From Amycolatopsis rubida (GTDB lineage: Bacteria > Actinomycetota > Actinomycetes > Mycobacteriales > Pseudonocardiaceae), in NCBI RefSeq assembly GCF_900115345.1, contig NZ_FOWC01000001.1, positions 1,302,001-1,366,000 on the forward strand: DNA of 64,000 nucleotides, given 5' to 3'. Positions 8,525 to 17,646 of this stretch are shown piece after piece. The notes beneath the pieces were generated by a model, which searched no databases, was not told the DNA's origin, and worked only from the letters and a program-made list of their open reading frames with translations. Numbering within the stretch: the first letter of the stretch is position 1; each line of letters opens with the position of its first letter. The position numbers and the translations under genes are program-made.

Positions 8525-9301
8525 ATGGCCAAGCGAATCGACGTCAAAGACCTGGACATCTACTACGGCAAGTTCCACGCCGTGGACAGCGTCACGCTGA
8601 ACGTCCCGCCGCGGAACGTGACCGCGTTCATCGGGCCGTCGGGGTGTGGCAAGTCGACCGTGCTGCGCACGCTGAACCGGATGCACGAGGTCATTCCCGG
8701 TGCCAGGGTCGAGGGCCAGGTGCTGCTGGACGGGGAGGACATCTACGCCTCGGCGGTGGACCCGGTGCAGGTGCGCCGCACCATCGGCATGGTGTTCCAG
8801 CGGCCGAACCCGTTCCCCACGATGTCCATTAAGGACAATGTGGTGGCCGGGCTCCGGCTCGGCGGGGTGAAGAGCCGCAAGCAGCTCGACGAGGTCGCCG
8901 AGCGCGCGCTGCGCGGCGCGAACCTGTGGAATGAGGTCAAGGACCGGCTCAACAAGCCAGGCGGCGGCCTTTCCGGCGGTCAGCAGCAGCGGCTCTGCAT
9001 CGCGCGGGCGATCGCGGTGCAGCCGGACGTGCTGCTGATGGACGAGCCGTGTTCGGCGCTGGACCCGATCTCGACGCTCGCGATCGAGGACCTGATCGGC
9101 GAGCTGAAGAAGGACTACACGATCGTCATCGTGACGCACAACATGCAGCAGGCGGCGCGGGTTTCGGACCAGACCGCCTTCTTCAACCTGGCGGGTGTCG
9201 GCCAGCCCGGCAGGCTGATCGAGCTGAACGACACGGAGAAGATCTTCTCCAACCCGGACGAGAAGGCCACCGAGGACTACATCTCGGGCCGGTTCGGCTG
9301 A
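8525..9301 (+). CDS. pstB: Phosphate ABC transporter ATPase PstB
   Basis: A 258-residue ABC ATPase with Walker [10 protein letters not shown] (37-45), Q-loop VFQRPNPFP, signature LSGGQQQR, Walker B VLLMDEP and switch histidine in [13 protein letters not shown]. It powers phosphate import through PstCA. It begins 3 bp after pstA, and a strong intrinsic terminator follows it. Confidence 0.96.
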   Translation: MAKRIDVKDLDIYYGKFHAVDSVTLNVPPRNVTAFIGPSGCGKSTVLRTLNRMHEVIPGARVEGQVLLDGEDIYASAVDPVQVRRTIGMVFQRPNPFPTMSIKDNVVAGLRLGGVKSRKQLDEVAERALRGANLWNEVKDRLNKPGGGLSGGQQQRLCIARAIAVQPDVLLMDEPCSALDPISTLAIEDLIGELKKDYTIVIVTHNMQQAARVSDQTAFFNLAGVGQPGRLIELNDTEKIFSNPDEKATEDYISGRFG

Positions 9302-9314
9302 TTCCACTGTGGAC

Positions 9315-9346
9315 GGCCGCCCTGGTTTATCCCGGCCAGGGCGGCC
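9315..9346 (+). terminator. Rho-independent terminator of pstSCAB
   Basis: GGCCGCCCTGG (9315-9325) pairs perfectly with CCAGGGCGGCC (9336-9346) around a 10-nt loop. GTTTTGTTTTG follows on the plus strand, 14 bp after the pstB stop. Confidence 0.85.
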
Positions 9347-9369
9347 GTTTTGTTTTGTGCGCAACAAAA

Positions 9370-9401
9370 ACCGCCGCCCGGCGCTAGGGCCGGGCGGCGG
9401 T
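9370..9401 (-). terminator. Rho-independent terminator of phoU
   Basis: ACCGCCGCCCGGC (9370-9382) pairs perfectly with GCCGGGCGGCGGT (9389-9401) around a 6-nt loop. On the minus strand the stem is followed by TTTTTGTTG, so it terminates transcripts from phoU. Confidence 0.85.
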
Positions 9402-9415
9402 TGTGCCGTGGTTTC

Positions 9416-10090
9416 TCAGATGGTCAGGTCTTCGTCGTCGGAGCCGTAGCCGGGCATCCGGCCGGTGACCACGAAAATCATCCGCTTGGCGACGGACACC
9501 GCGTGGTCGGCGTAGCGCTCGTAGAAGCGGCCGAGCAACGTGACATCGACCGCGGAGGCGACGCCGTGCGGCCATTCGCGGTCCATCAGCACGGTGAACA
9601 GGTGCCGGTGCAGGTCGTCGACCTGGTCGTCCTCGGCCTCAAGGTCCTTGGCCGCGGACACGTCCTTGGTCTTGATGATCGCCTCTACCTGGCGGGCGAG
9701 CTTGACCGCGGCCTTGCCCATCTCGGCGAAGTAGGGCTTGACCGCGTCCGGCAGCACCGGGTCGGGGTGGCGGCGGCGGGCGGCCTTGGCGACGTGCAGG
9801 GCGAGATCTCCCATGCGCTCCAGGCTTTCCGCCGCGTGGATGGCGGCGAGCACGGTGCGCAGATCGGTCGCGACCGGGGCCTGCAGCGCCAGCAGCGCGT
9901 ACGCCTGCTCCTCGCATTCGGCGCGCGCGTCGTCGACCTTCGCGTCGTCGCTGATCACCTGCTCGGCGAGGCCGAGGTCGACCTCCAGCAGTGCTTTGGT
10001 GGCCCGCTCCATGGCGTCGGCAACCTGGACCGACATCGCGGCCAGGTTTTCGGCGAGCTGATCGAGTTCGACATGGTAGGCCTCACGCAT
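9416..10090 (-). CDS. phoU: Phosphate signalling protein PhoU
   Basis: A 224-residue all-helical protein with two PhoU repeats. It begins MREAYHVELDQL and contains ESLERMGDLALHVAK in the first repeat and GRFYERYADHAVSVAKR in the second, which hold the conserved metal-binding acidic residues. PhoU represses the Pho regulon when phosphate is plentiful by linking PstB and the sensor kinase. The ATG at 10090 is preferred over a GTG two codons upstream because it gives the canonical N-terminus. It converges on pstB, separated by two terminators. Confidence 0.93.
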   Translation of the reverse strand: MREAYHVELDQLAENLAAMSVQVADAMERATKALLEVDLGLAEQVISDDAKVDDARAECEEQAYALLALQAPVATDLRTVLAAIHAAESLERMGDLALHVAKAARRRHPDPVLPDAVKPYFAEMGKAAVKLARQVEAIIKTKDVSAAKDLEAEDDQVDDLHRHLFTVLMDREWPHGVASAVDVTLLGRFYERYADHAVSVAKRMIFVVTGRMPGYGSDDEDLTI

Positions 10091-10174
10091 GAACACACCC
10101 TACGACGTGGACTGTCCGAATACCGCATCGCTGGGTGAACCGCGTATGAACCCCGCCTAACGAATCCGGAGCGC

Positions 10175-13100
10175 TCAGCCGGTGTTGGTGTTTTTGCCGG
10201 GACTGGCGTTCGCGGGCGGCGCACTGGCCGCGGTTCCGGCGGGCTGGTTGCCCGGCAGCGGAGTGTTGTCGCGCAACGCGTCGAAGAGGCTCTTGGTCTT
10301 TTCCTGGATCAGGACTTCGTTGCCGCGCTTGTTCGGCAGGCCGACGGTGGGCACGGTCAGGAAGTTGATGTTGGCCGGGTCGAGCCCGCGCATCGATTGC
10401 GCGAGCGTCATCATTTGCTGCACCCCGAGGTTGTCGCCGAACGTGGCGTGCGCGAACGCGGTGATGAAGCCGGACAGTCTCCCCGGATCCAGTACGACAT
10501 CCGAGGACATGACCTTCTTGAGCAGCGCTCCGATGAACGCCTGCTGCCGCTTGATCCGGCCGTAGTCGGAGGTCTTGTCACCGACGACGTGCCGGGCGCG
10601 CACGTAACTCAGCGCCTGATCGCCGGAAATGGTCACGTCGCCGGTCTCGGTCAGCACCTTGCCGAGCGTGGTGTCGATGATCGGTTTCTCGTTGTGCACG
10701 GTCACCCCGTGCACCGCGTCGACCATTTCCTTGAACCCGTTGAAGTCGATGCCGACGAAGTGGTTGATCCGCAGACCGGTGATTTTCTGGATTACCTTTG
10801 TCATGCATTGTGGTCCGCCGACCGCGTAGGCCGTGTTGAGCTTGGCGATCTTCTGCTCGCGCACGATCTCGTCGGTAGTCTGGGATTTGGCCGGATCCCA
10901 CCGGTTGCAATCCGGCCGGTCGATTTCCAGGTCTCGCGGGAACGAAACGACCACGACCCGCTTCCGGTCCGCGGGAACGTGCGCCACCATCACGGTGTCC
11001 GACCGCGCGCCGGGAATGTTGGCCGCGTCCCCGACATTCTCCTCGGCGGAAGCGCCGTCGCGGGAATCGGAGCCGACCATGAGGAAGTTCTCGTCGTTGG
11101 CCTGCGCATCGGCGTTCTGGATGTCCGAGGAGTTTTCGTCCAGCGCGGACACCTGGGCGAATTTGGCGTCAAACCAGGTAACCGCACCCCACGCGACGCC
11201 CGTGCCGATGAAAATGAGCGCGACAACCACGATCAACGCGATCCGCCCGATCCGGACGTTGCGCGCGGTATGCCGTTGTTTCTTCTCCTGAAGCCGAGTC
11301 TGTTCCGGCTTCTCGGCGGGCGGCTCTTGTTCTTCCTCTTCTTTGTCGAGCAGTACGACCCGCTGCAACGCAGTCCGGGTCTGCTCGAACAAGGCCATCG
11401 ACCGGGTAGTGAGCCGCTCCCGCCGCTCCCGGCGCTTCGCTTCCTCGGCAGCCGCGTCGTCATGCGCGGCCGAGAACCGAGCGAGACTGTGATCGATCTT
11501 GCGACGGTACTGAGTCGCCTCGTCGATCGCCTCCATCTCGTCGGTCATCGTGAGCGGATCCATCTCCGCCCGAACCGCGGCGGCCGGCCTCGCCGGAGTA
11601 CGCCGGGGCCGCTTGCCATTCGGCCCCTCGACGGCCTGGCTCAGCTGAGTGCGCTCCGGGTCTGAGGCAGGCTTCGCCGCCGGACTGAGCTGGGTCTGCT
11701 CGGAGTCCCCGGCGGCTACGGCGCCGAGCCCGATGCCCTTGACCGGGGTGAACTGCGTCCGATCCGCCGGGAGCGGCTGCTTTCCGCCTAGCGCCGGGCT
11801 CCGCTCGCCCTCTGCTTCCGGACCGCCCTGCGGCCCAGCGTTCGGCGCGGGTCTGCGCCGGGGACGCCCGTCCTTGGCCGCGGAGCCGCGCTGCGGGCGC
11901 TCGTCATCCAGGTCACCGTCGAGTGCTGGGCTGAGCTGAGTTCGTTCGGGGTCTTGCGCCGGGTTTCGGCTGCCGTCCAGCTGCGGGCCTTGCGCCAGGT
12001 TTCGGCTGCCGTCCAGTGCCGGGCCTTGCGCCGCACTCCGGCCACCGTTCAGCGTGGGGCCGAGCTGGGTTCGTTCAAGATCTTGCGCTGCACCCCGGCC
12101 GCCGTCCGGTGCCGGGCCGAGCTGGGTTCGTTCAAGATCTTGCGCTGCACCCCGGCCGCCGTCCGGTGCCGGGCCGAGCTGGGTTCGTTCAAGATCTTGC
12201 GCTGCACCCCGGCTTCCGTCCGGTGCCGGGCCGAGCTGGGTTCGTTCAGGACCTTGCGCTGCACCCCGGCTTCCGTCCGGTGCCGGGCCGCGCCGTGGAC
12301 GTTCCGGTCGGCGCGAACGTCCGGAACCGGCGTCGTCCAGCCCGTCACCGTCCAGTGCCGGGCTGAGCTGGGTCTGCTCAAGACCCTGAGCCGCGCCCGG
12401 CCCACCGCGCTCGACGCCATCCGGCGCGCCGGCTCGCCCACGCCGCGGCGACGGAGCCCGCCCTTGCTCGGCCTGCTTGCCCCGCAACCGGTCCGGCTCA
12501 AGCGCCGGACTCAGCTGCGTCCGCTCAAGTTCGTCCTCGGGTTCCGGATCGAGGTCACCAGGTCGCCGCCCGGCCGGTCCAGGACCCGCCACCCGTCGGC
12601 GAGGCGCGTTCGGCCCCGGCACTCGGTGCCCGCCGGAGTCCTGCCCAGCCGCGCGCTGCCCGTCAGGTTCGATCGGCAGCGCCGCCGAATCAGCACCAGC
12701 TATCCGCTGCTCAGCGGGCCCGGGGCCGCCAGGCAACCGTGGCGCTTGCTCGGCGGGCCTCCGCTGCGCTGCCGAGCCAGGCCCGGCGGCTGTTTGCCCA
12801 GCGGAATCTGGCCCTGTCGCCCGCATCCGCGGCCCGTCCAGTCCCGGACCAGGCAATCCGCCGGAGTCCGGACCGGGCATTCGCGGCCCGTCCAGTCCCG
12901 GACGAGGCAATCCGCCGGAGTCTGGACCGGGCATTCGCGGCCCGTCCGCTTCCGCACCCGGCATCCGCTGCCCAGGAGCGTTCTCCGCACCGTGCGGCGG
13001 TCGAGGCCCAGGCGGCTCCGGCGAAACCGGGACCCCGCCGCCCTGCCGAGGCCGAGGCGGAAGTCCATCCGCTCGCCGACGCCGCGGTCGGGCCCCCTGC

Positions 13101-14485
13101 TCCGGAGAACCAAGCTCGGCGCTCCCCGGCTGCCCACCGTTGTGCACCGGCCCAGGCCCGGCCTGACGACGCCGCGGTTCTCCCGGCTCACCGGCTTCGC
13201 CGGGACCAGGCCGAACCCGCCCGCCCGGCTCCGCCGAAGAAGCTTCAGCCCCGTTGAGCTGTCCGCCGGGTCCCATCGCACGAGACCCGCCCGGCTCCCT
13301 GCGACGGTTAGCTCCCTCGGCCCGTCCGCCAGCGACTGCGTCGCCGGGCCGCTCACTCAAGCCATTGCGACGCCCAGGCCCGTCCACCTCACCGGGCCCA
13401 CCCCGATAGTCGCCAAGCGCGGAATCCGGCGCGGCATGCCTGGTCTCTCCGCGAACGTCGGCTGGCCGAGCCCGCCGACCACCCGGCGGCACCGCGTAGC
13501 CAGTCTCGCCAAGCCCTTCACCCGGCTCGACCTGGTAAGCCCCAGTCTCCCGACGCCGCGCGTCGTCTCGGGCAGCGTCCGGGTCGCCGGCGCCGCCCGG
13601 CACCGCTCCGCCAAGAAGCGCACGCCCGCCCACTCGCGCAGGCCCGGTGCCATTGCCGAGCGCAGAACCGTCGGCTACCTCTCGGCTGTGCCGATTGCCG
13701 ACGCCTCCGAGGCCATCGACCCGCCCGTCTCCCCGGCTGCCAGTCGGTCCGGCACCGTCCTCTGCCACCTCGCCGTGTCGGCTGCCGCGCCCGTTCGTCC
13801 AGCGGCCCGCAGGCGCGCCGTCGCCGTCTGTGGGCCCGCCGTGCCGCCCGCCGAATCCGTTGACGTGCCCGTTCGCGCGTTCGTCAGCTAGCGCGTCCGC
13901 CGCGGGTTCGCTGTGCCGCTTGGCCCGCCTGCCCACCGAGCCGGTGTCTCCTCCGGCCACCTCGCCATGGCGATTGCCGACCCCGTTCGCTCGTCCACCG
14001 GTTGGCGCGGCGTCGCCTTCCGCGGGTTCGCCGTGTCGCCCGCCAACCCCGTTGACCTGCCCATTAGCCAGGTCGCCCAGACCCGAGCTGTCTGCCGGCT
14101 CAGCGTGCCTGCTGCCAACCCCGTTGACGTGCCCATTCGCTCGCCGCCGACCCGGCTCGGCGGGCACCCCAGCGCGGCCGTTCGTGCCCGGGAAACCGGC
14201 GTCCGGCTCCGCTCGCCGTCGTCCTGGTTCAGGCCGCTCGCTGTCCGCTCGGCGACGGCCAGGCTCTGCCCGGCGGGTGCCTGGTTCCGCGAGCCGGCTC
14301 GCTGGCTCCGCATGCCGCGTTCCGGGATCGTCGGCGAAGGCGGGGCGTTCGCCGGTGTGCCGCGCGACCACGTCGGACACGCTGATGCCGCCGTGCGTGT
14401 CCATCGAACGGCGACGTCCGCCGCGGGGGCGAGCCGGGATGTCGGAGTGGCGACCGGTGCCGGGGGTGTTGCGCTCGTCGGGCAC
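10175..14485 (-). CDS. Giant LytR-CpsA-Psr protein with repetitive cytoplasmic tail
   Basis: 1436 residues, several times a usual LCP protein (300-500). The N-terminal ~1070 residues are disordered and rich in Gly, Pro, Arg and Ala, starting with SVSDVVARHTGERP. Within about 655-947 are ten ERTQLSP/ERTQLGP-like motifs, partly as 19-residue tandem repeats. One transmembrane segment (about 1078-1100) is followed by an extracytoplasmic LCP domain with NFLMVGSDSRDG, VVSFPRDLEID, HFVGIDFNGF and ALSYVRARHVVGD. LCP enzymes attach glycopolymers to peptidoglycan. The start is GTG after GAGGAG. The tail would face the cytoplasm. Confidence 0.88.
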   Translation of the reverse strand: MPDERNTPGTGRHSDIPARPRGGRRRSMDTHGGISVSDVVARHTGERPAFADDPGTRHAEPASRLAEPGTRRAEPGRRRADSERPEPGRRRAEPDAGFPGTNGRAGVPAEPGRRRANGHVNGVGSRHAEPADSSGLGDLANGQVNGVGGRHGEPAEGDAAPTGGRANGVGNRHGEVAGGDTGSVGRRAKRHSEPAADALADERANGHVNGFGGRHGGPTDGDGAPAGRWTNGRGSRHGEVAEDGAGPTGSRGDGRVDGLGGVGNRHSREVADGSALGNGTGPARVGGRALLGGAVPGGAGDPDAARDDARRRETGAYQVEPGEGLGETGYAVPPGGRRARPADVRGETRHAAPDSALGDYRGGPGEVDGPGRRNGLSERPGDAVAGGRAEGANRRREPGGSRAMGPGGQLNGAEASSAEPGGRVRPGPGEAGEPGEPRRRQAGPGPVHNGGQPGSAELGSPEQGARPRRRRADGLPPRPRQGGGVPVSPEPPGPRPPHGAENAPGQRMPGAEADGPRMPGPDSGGLPRPGLDGPRMPGPDSGGLPGPGLDGPRMRATGPDSAGQTAAGPGSAAQRRPAEQAPRLPGGPGPAEQRIAGADSAALPIEPDGQRAAGQDSGGHRVPGPNAPRRRVAGPGPAGRRPGDLDPEPEDELERTQLSPALEPDRLRGKQAEQGRAPSPRRGRAGAPDGVERGGPGAAQGLEQTQLSPALDGDGLDDAGSGRSRRPERPRRGPAPDGSRGAAQGPERTQLGPAPDGSRGAAQDLERTQLGPAPDGGRGAAQDLERTQLGPAPDGGRGAAQDLERTQLGPTLNGGRSAAQGPALDGSRNLAQGPQLDGSRNPAQDPERTQLSPALDGDLDDERPQRGSAAKDGRPRRRPAPNAGPQGGPEAEGERSPALGGKQPLPADRTQFTPVKGIGLGAVAAGDSEQTQLSPAAKPASDPERTQLSQAVEGPNGKRPRRTPARPAAAVRAEMDPLTMTDEMEAIDEATQYRRKIDHSLARFSAAHDDAAAEEAKRRERRERLTTRSMALFEQTRTALQRVVLLDKEEEEQEPPAEKPEQTRLQEKKQRHTARNVRIGRIALIVVVALIFIGTGVAWGAVTWFDAKFAQVSALDENSSDIQNADAQANDENFLMVGSDSRDGASAEENVGDAANIPGARSDTVMVAHVPADRKRVVVVSFPRDLEIDRPDCNRWDPAKSQTTDEIVREQKIAKLNTAYAVGGPQCMTKVIQKITGLRINHFVGIDFNGFKEMVDAVHGVTVHNEKPIIDTTLGKVLTETGDVTISGDQALSYVRARHVVGDKTSDYGRIKRQQAFIGALLKKVMSSDVVLDPGRLSGFITAFAHATFGDNLGVQQMMTLAQSMRGLDPANINFLTVPTVGLPNKRGNEVLIQEKTKSLFDALRDNTPLPGNQPAGTAASAPPANASPGKNTNTG
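12061..12288 (-). repeat. 57-bp tandem repeat inside the LCP gene
   Basis: Four near-identical 57-bp units start at 12061, 12118, 12175 and 12232. They encode 19-residue repeats containing ERTQLGP on the minus strand. The first three are almost base-perfect and the fourth diverges. The unit length is a multiple of three, so copy-number change keeps the frame. Confidence 0.9.
12829..12936 (-). repeat. 54-bp tandem repeat inside the LCP gene
   Basis: Two 54-bp units start at 12829 and 12883, with a partial third from 12937. They encode 18-residue repeats of the form LDGPRMPGPDSGGLP. This is a second, independent in-frame expansion in the same disordered tail. Confidence 0.85.
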
Positions 14486-14725
14486 TCGGTCTCCTCTCGC
14501 ACGTCAGGCGCCAGGCTGGGGCGGCTTACCTTTGAACACCCGGCGGCTGCACCGGGTCTCCCAGGACTCGTCGTACCGGGGGAGCTTTTCGTTATCGTAC
14601 GGATACCCGCCGTTCGTGACGACACCCTCCCGCGAATTTCTTCACCATGCGTCGCCCTAAGGCGCACTGAAGCGGACGAACAGGTGAAGATCGGGTTCAA
14701 TGAATGGAGTAATCGCAGACGTGCG

Positions 14726-15385
14726 TTACTCAGAGTGCGTAATTACCTGAGCGGTCTCGCGGTCATGGAAAGCGACCTTGTTGCGTCCCGCCCGCTTCGC
14801 GGCGTAAAGGAGATTGTCGGCTCGGTGAAGCTGACGCGGCCCGGATCCGGTGCCGTGCGCGAGGCCGACGCTGATCGTAACCCGCAGGCCCGGCCGGAGT
14901 TCTGACCAGGGATGACGGGCGACTCGAAGGCGGGCGGCGTCGGCGACCCGGACGGCGCCCCGGTGATCGATTCCCGGCAGGACGAGAGCGAATTCCTCGC
15001 CGCCGTACCGTGCGCAGAACGCATCGGCGGGCAGCCCCTCTTGCAGGAGATCGGCGACCCGGCAGAGGACGCGGTCGCCGAGAAGGTGACCGTACGTATC
15101 GTTCACGGACTTGAACCGGTCGAGGTCGACCAGGGCGACGGCCACCGCGGCGGGCAGCTCAGGCAGCCGCTGGTCGAGGTACCGCCGGTTGTAGCTGGAG
15201 GTGAGCGGATCACGCAGGCTGCCCGCTCGCGCGATGTCGAGCGCGGAGCGCAGGTGCCGGTAGGCCCGCCGCCAGTCGCCGCGCGTCGCGAACAGGTCCG
15301 CGATGGACTCGTGCAACGTGAGCAAGTCTGGCGCGGTCTCCCCCGTTCCGAGCTCGTCGTCCGCCGACACTCTGACCTCCGCCAC
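14726..15385 (-). CDS. GGDEF diguanylate cyclase, small, probably cytoplasmic
   Basis: A 219-residue protein. Residues 20-55 form a TPR-like helical pair. The GGDEF domain (about 57-205) has SLRDPLTSSYNRRYLD, VDLDRFKSVNDTYGH and the active-site RYGGEEFALVLPG (GGEEF at 128-132). It should make cyclic di-GMP from GTP. The inhibitory RxxD site expected five residues before the motif reads LPAD, so product inhibition is probably absent. No transmembrane or sensory domain is present. The start is a GTG at 15385; the true start could differ slightly. Confidence 0.85.
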   Translation of the reverse strand: MAEVRVSADDELGTGETAPDLLTLHESIADLFATRGDWRRAYRHLRSALDIARAGSLRDPLTSSYNRRYLDQRLPELPAAVAVALVDLDRFKSVNDTYGHLLGDRVLCRVADLLQEGLPADAFCARYGGEEFALVLPGIDHRGAVRVADAARLRVARHPWSELRPGLRVTISVGLAHGTGSGPRQLHRADNLLYAAKRAGRNKVAFHDRETAQVITHSE

Positions 15386-15499
15386 TCCATCGTCTTCGTC
15401 GTAAAGGAGCGTTGGCTTGAGTCATCGGTACGGACGAAGGTGAATTTCGCTCAAGTGGACGACGGACTTCCGCTGATGTCACGCAGCGCAGTTCTTCGC

Positions 15500-16063
15500 T
15501 CAGAGCGCGGAGAAGGGCTTTTTGTCCTTGAGCTGCGCGAATTGATCACGTGCCCAGTAACTCGCGTCAGTCATCGGATCTGTGATCCACTGTGTGTAAT
15601 CGGCCCAGGAAATCCATCGCCAGCCGCCCACTTCTTCGGGATTCGGCCGCGGATCGACGTCCGTCCAGGCGGTGAACACCGGACAGAACTCGTTCTCCAC
15701 GATCCCCTGGAAGGGCGGCGTGCGGTAGCGGTACGTGGGCAGCACGCACTTGAGGTCATCGAGTTCGGGCAGCCCGAGTTCGTACGAAGCCCGTCGGCGC
15801 ACGGCGGTCTCCAGCGTTTCGGCGGGAGCCGGGTGCCCGCACACGCTGTTGGTCCACACGCCAGGCCACACCTTCTTGTGCGGCGCGCGCTGGGTGATCA
15901 GCAGGGCGTTGTCCGAACGGCGCAGGACGTAGCAGGAGAACGCGAGGTGCAGTCGCGTCTCCGCGTGATGACTGGCGAGCTTCGGCCCGGTCTCCCCGGT
16001 GGGCACGCCGTCCTCGGTCACGAAGACAACGCGTTCGGTTTCGGCTTCAGTGCTGGTGTTCAC
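15500..16063 (-). CDS. idi: Isopentenyl-diphosphate delta-isomerase, type 1
   Basis: A 187-residue Nudix-fold enzyme that interconverts IPP and DMAPP. The catalytic Cys75 lies in VWTNSVCGHP, the catalytic Glu in ENEFCPVF, and the Nudix region is ETAVRRRASYELGL. I placed the start at the GTG at 16063, which gives a normal-length N-terminus; the open frame runs 28 codons further but with unrelated sequence. The gene follows an alpha/beta hydrolase on the same strand after 148 bp. Its role is isoprenoid precursor balance. Confidence 0.92.
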   Translation of the reverse strand: MNTSTEAETERVVFVTEDGVPTGETGPKLASHHAETRLHLAFSCYVLRRSDNALLITQRAPHKKVWPGVWTNSVCGHPAPAETLETAVRRRASYELGLPELDDLKCVLPTYRYRTPPFQGIVENEFCPVFTAWTDVDPRPNPEEVGGWRWISWADYTQWITDPMTDASYWARDQFAQLKDKKPFSAL

Positions 16064-16211
16064 TCCGGATACTGAACACCACGCGCCTACCGGCCGATAC
16101 CGCGAGCCGGGTGGCCGTTTCGCCCGGTTCGAGTGTCGGGCCTTCACGCACCGCTCGAATCCTCAGTCCAACCGATACCCAACCGAACGACGGCGCGGGC
16201 GAGACCCGGTG

Positions 16212-17054
16212 TCACCGGCTGCCGAGATGCTCGACGATCAACGAGGTCAATGCCTCCGGCGCTTCCTCCGCTACCCAGTGCGACACCTCCTCCAGCATCT
16301 CGAACCGGTACGGCCCGGTGCACCAATTCGCCGTGTCGAGCGCGGCGGTGGAACCGAAGGCGACGTCCTCTGTGGACCACACGTACATCGCCGGCACCGA
16401 AATCTTGCCGATCTTCCCGCCTGGACGGCCGGCTCGATACCAGTTCAGCGCGGCGGTGAGCGCGCCTGGTTCGGACAGTCGCTGCACGTACTCGTCGATC
16501 TTGCTCGGCGGGATGCGCCGGTCGAAGATGTCGCGCAGCGCCTTGGCGTTGTCGGCCAGCATGCGGCGCTCGGTCGCGGGGGTCTGGCGCCATTCGGTCA
16601 GGTAGGCCGACCGCAGGTGCTGGTCCTCGTCCGTCCGCATCGCCTCGGCGAGCGCGCCCGGGTGCGGAGTGGACACCACGGTGACGCTGCGCAGGCGCTC
16701 CGGGTGCTCGTCCGCCGTCCACCAAGCGACCGCGCCGCCCCAGTCGTGGCCGACCAGGTCGAACTTGCTCCAGCCGAGCGTGTCGGCCATGGCCACGACA
16801 TCGGACACCAGCGTCGAGATGCCGTATTCGGCCGGATGCTCGGGCCGCACGTCCGGCGAGTAACCGCGCTGATCCGGCGCGATCGCGCGGTAGCCGAGCA
16901 CGCCGAGCGTCGCCACCTGGTGCTCCCACTCCACGGCGGCCTGGGGAAAGCCGTGCAGCAGCAGTACCGGGCGGCCGTCTTCAGGACCGGCGGCGATGGC
17001 GTCGAAGGATCCCGCGTCGGTCGGGATGGTCAGCTGGTCGATCACGAGACGCAC
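16212..17054 (-). CDS. Alpha/beta hydrolase, epoxide-hydrolase-like
   Basis: A 280-residue alpha/beta hydrolase with oxyanion motif HGFPQAAVEW, nucleophile elbow GHDWGGAVA (Asp nucleophile, as in epoxide hydrolases and haloalkane dehalogenases), cap-domain region and a C-terminal catalytic His in EEVSHWV. The Asp nucleophile makes an epoxide hydrolase or related function likely; the substrate is unknown. The start is taken as the GTG at 17054, near a second GTG at 17045. It is divergent from hsp20. Confidence 0.82.
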   Translation of the reverse strand: MRLVIDQLTIPTDAGSFDAIAAGPEDGRPVLLLHGFPQAAVEWEHQVATLGVLGYRAIAPDQRGYSPDVRPEHPAEYGISTLVSDVVAMADTLGWSKFDLVGHDWGGAVAWWTADEHPERLRSVTVVSTPHPGALAEAMRTDEDQHLRSAYLTEWRQTPATERRMLADNAKALRDIFDRRIPPSKIDEYVQRLSEPGALTAALNWYRAGRPGGKIGKISVPAMYVWSTEDVAFGSTAALDTANWCTGPYRFEMLEEVSHWVAEEAPEALTSLIVEHLGSR

Positions 17055-17126
17055 TCTACGGACCGGCACCGACAGTTCTGGCCGGTCTCGCGGCAGCTCT
17101 GTGATCTGAGCTACACGGGAACAAAT

Positions 17127-17151
17127 AAGTTGAGTCAGTCGTTGGCAACTT
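17127..17151 (+). promoter_or_regulatory. Inverted repeat in the hsp20 promoter region
   Basis: AAGTTG and CAACTT flank a 13-bp spacer, 60-84 bp before the hsp20 ATG. The left part (GTTGAGT) is one base from a half-site of the HspR operator HAIR, but the right part matches poorly. It may be a heat-shock repressor site; the assignment is tentative. Confidence 0.3.
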
Positions 17152-17210
17152 TGCAAGGCTTGGTCAGCGCCCTAGCGGCTGGCCGCAGTTGTCCGAAAGG
17201 GGATTCGACA

Positions 17211-17630
17211 ATGCTGATCCGCACCGACCCGTTCGCCCAGTTCGACCGTCTGACCCAGCAGTTCTTCGGCGGTCAGGGCACCGCGCCGCGCTCCGTTCCG
17301 ATGGACGCTTACCGCGTCGGCGACGAGTACGTCATCCAGTTCGATCTCCCGGGGATCGCCCGCGACTCCATCGACGTGAGCGTCGAGCGCAACGTGCTCA
17401 CCGTCCGCGCCGAGCGCACGCCCGTCGCGGTGGAGGACGCGCAGGTCCAGGTGTCCGAGCGGCCGCGCGGCAAGTTCTCGCGCCAGCTGTTCCTCGGCGA
17501 CACGCTCGACACCACGCGGATCGCCGCGGACTACGTCGACGGTGTGCTGACGCTGCGCATTCCGGTCGCCGAGAAGGCCCAGCCGCGCAAGATCACTGTC
17601 GGCGGAGAGCCGCGGAAGATCGACGCCTGA
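17211..17630 (+). CDS. Hsp20/alpha-crystallin small heat-shock protein
   Basis: A 139-residue chaperone with a short N-terminal arm (LIRTDPFAQFDRL), an alpha-crystallin domain (about 36-125) with YVIQFDLPGI and the signature ADYVDGVLTLRIPV, and a C-terminal tail. It is an ATP-independent holdase that prevents aggregation during stress. The ATG at 17211 is well placed after AAAGGGG. It stands alone, followed by a strong hairpin. Confidence 0.92.
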   Translation: MLIRTDPFAQFDRLTQQFFGGQGTAPRSVPMDAYRVGDEYVIQFDLPGIARDSIDVSVERNVLTVRAERTPVAVEDAQVQVSERPRGKFSRQLFLGDTLDTTRIAADYVDGVLTLRIPVAEKAQPRKITVGGEPRKIDA

Positions 17631-17646
17631 GACCTCCGTACCCAAG

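Noticed and set aside
12061..12288. CRISPR-like array
   Set aside because: The repeats are contiguous 57-bp units with no unique spacers, and they are in frame within a coding gene; no cas gene is present.
11954..13891. A 645-codon open frame on the plus strand opposite the LCP gene
   Set aside because: It mirrors the repetitive LCP tail, is composed of Arg/Pro/Ser-rich nonsense without any domain, and exists because high-GC repeats lack stops in several frames.
17127..17151. A true HspR operator (HAIR)
   Set aside because: Only one half-site resembles CTTGAGT and the other half fails; reported only as an inverted repeat of low confidence.
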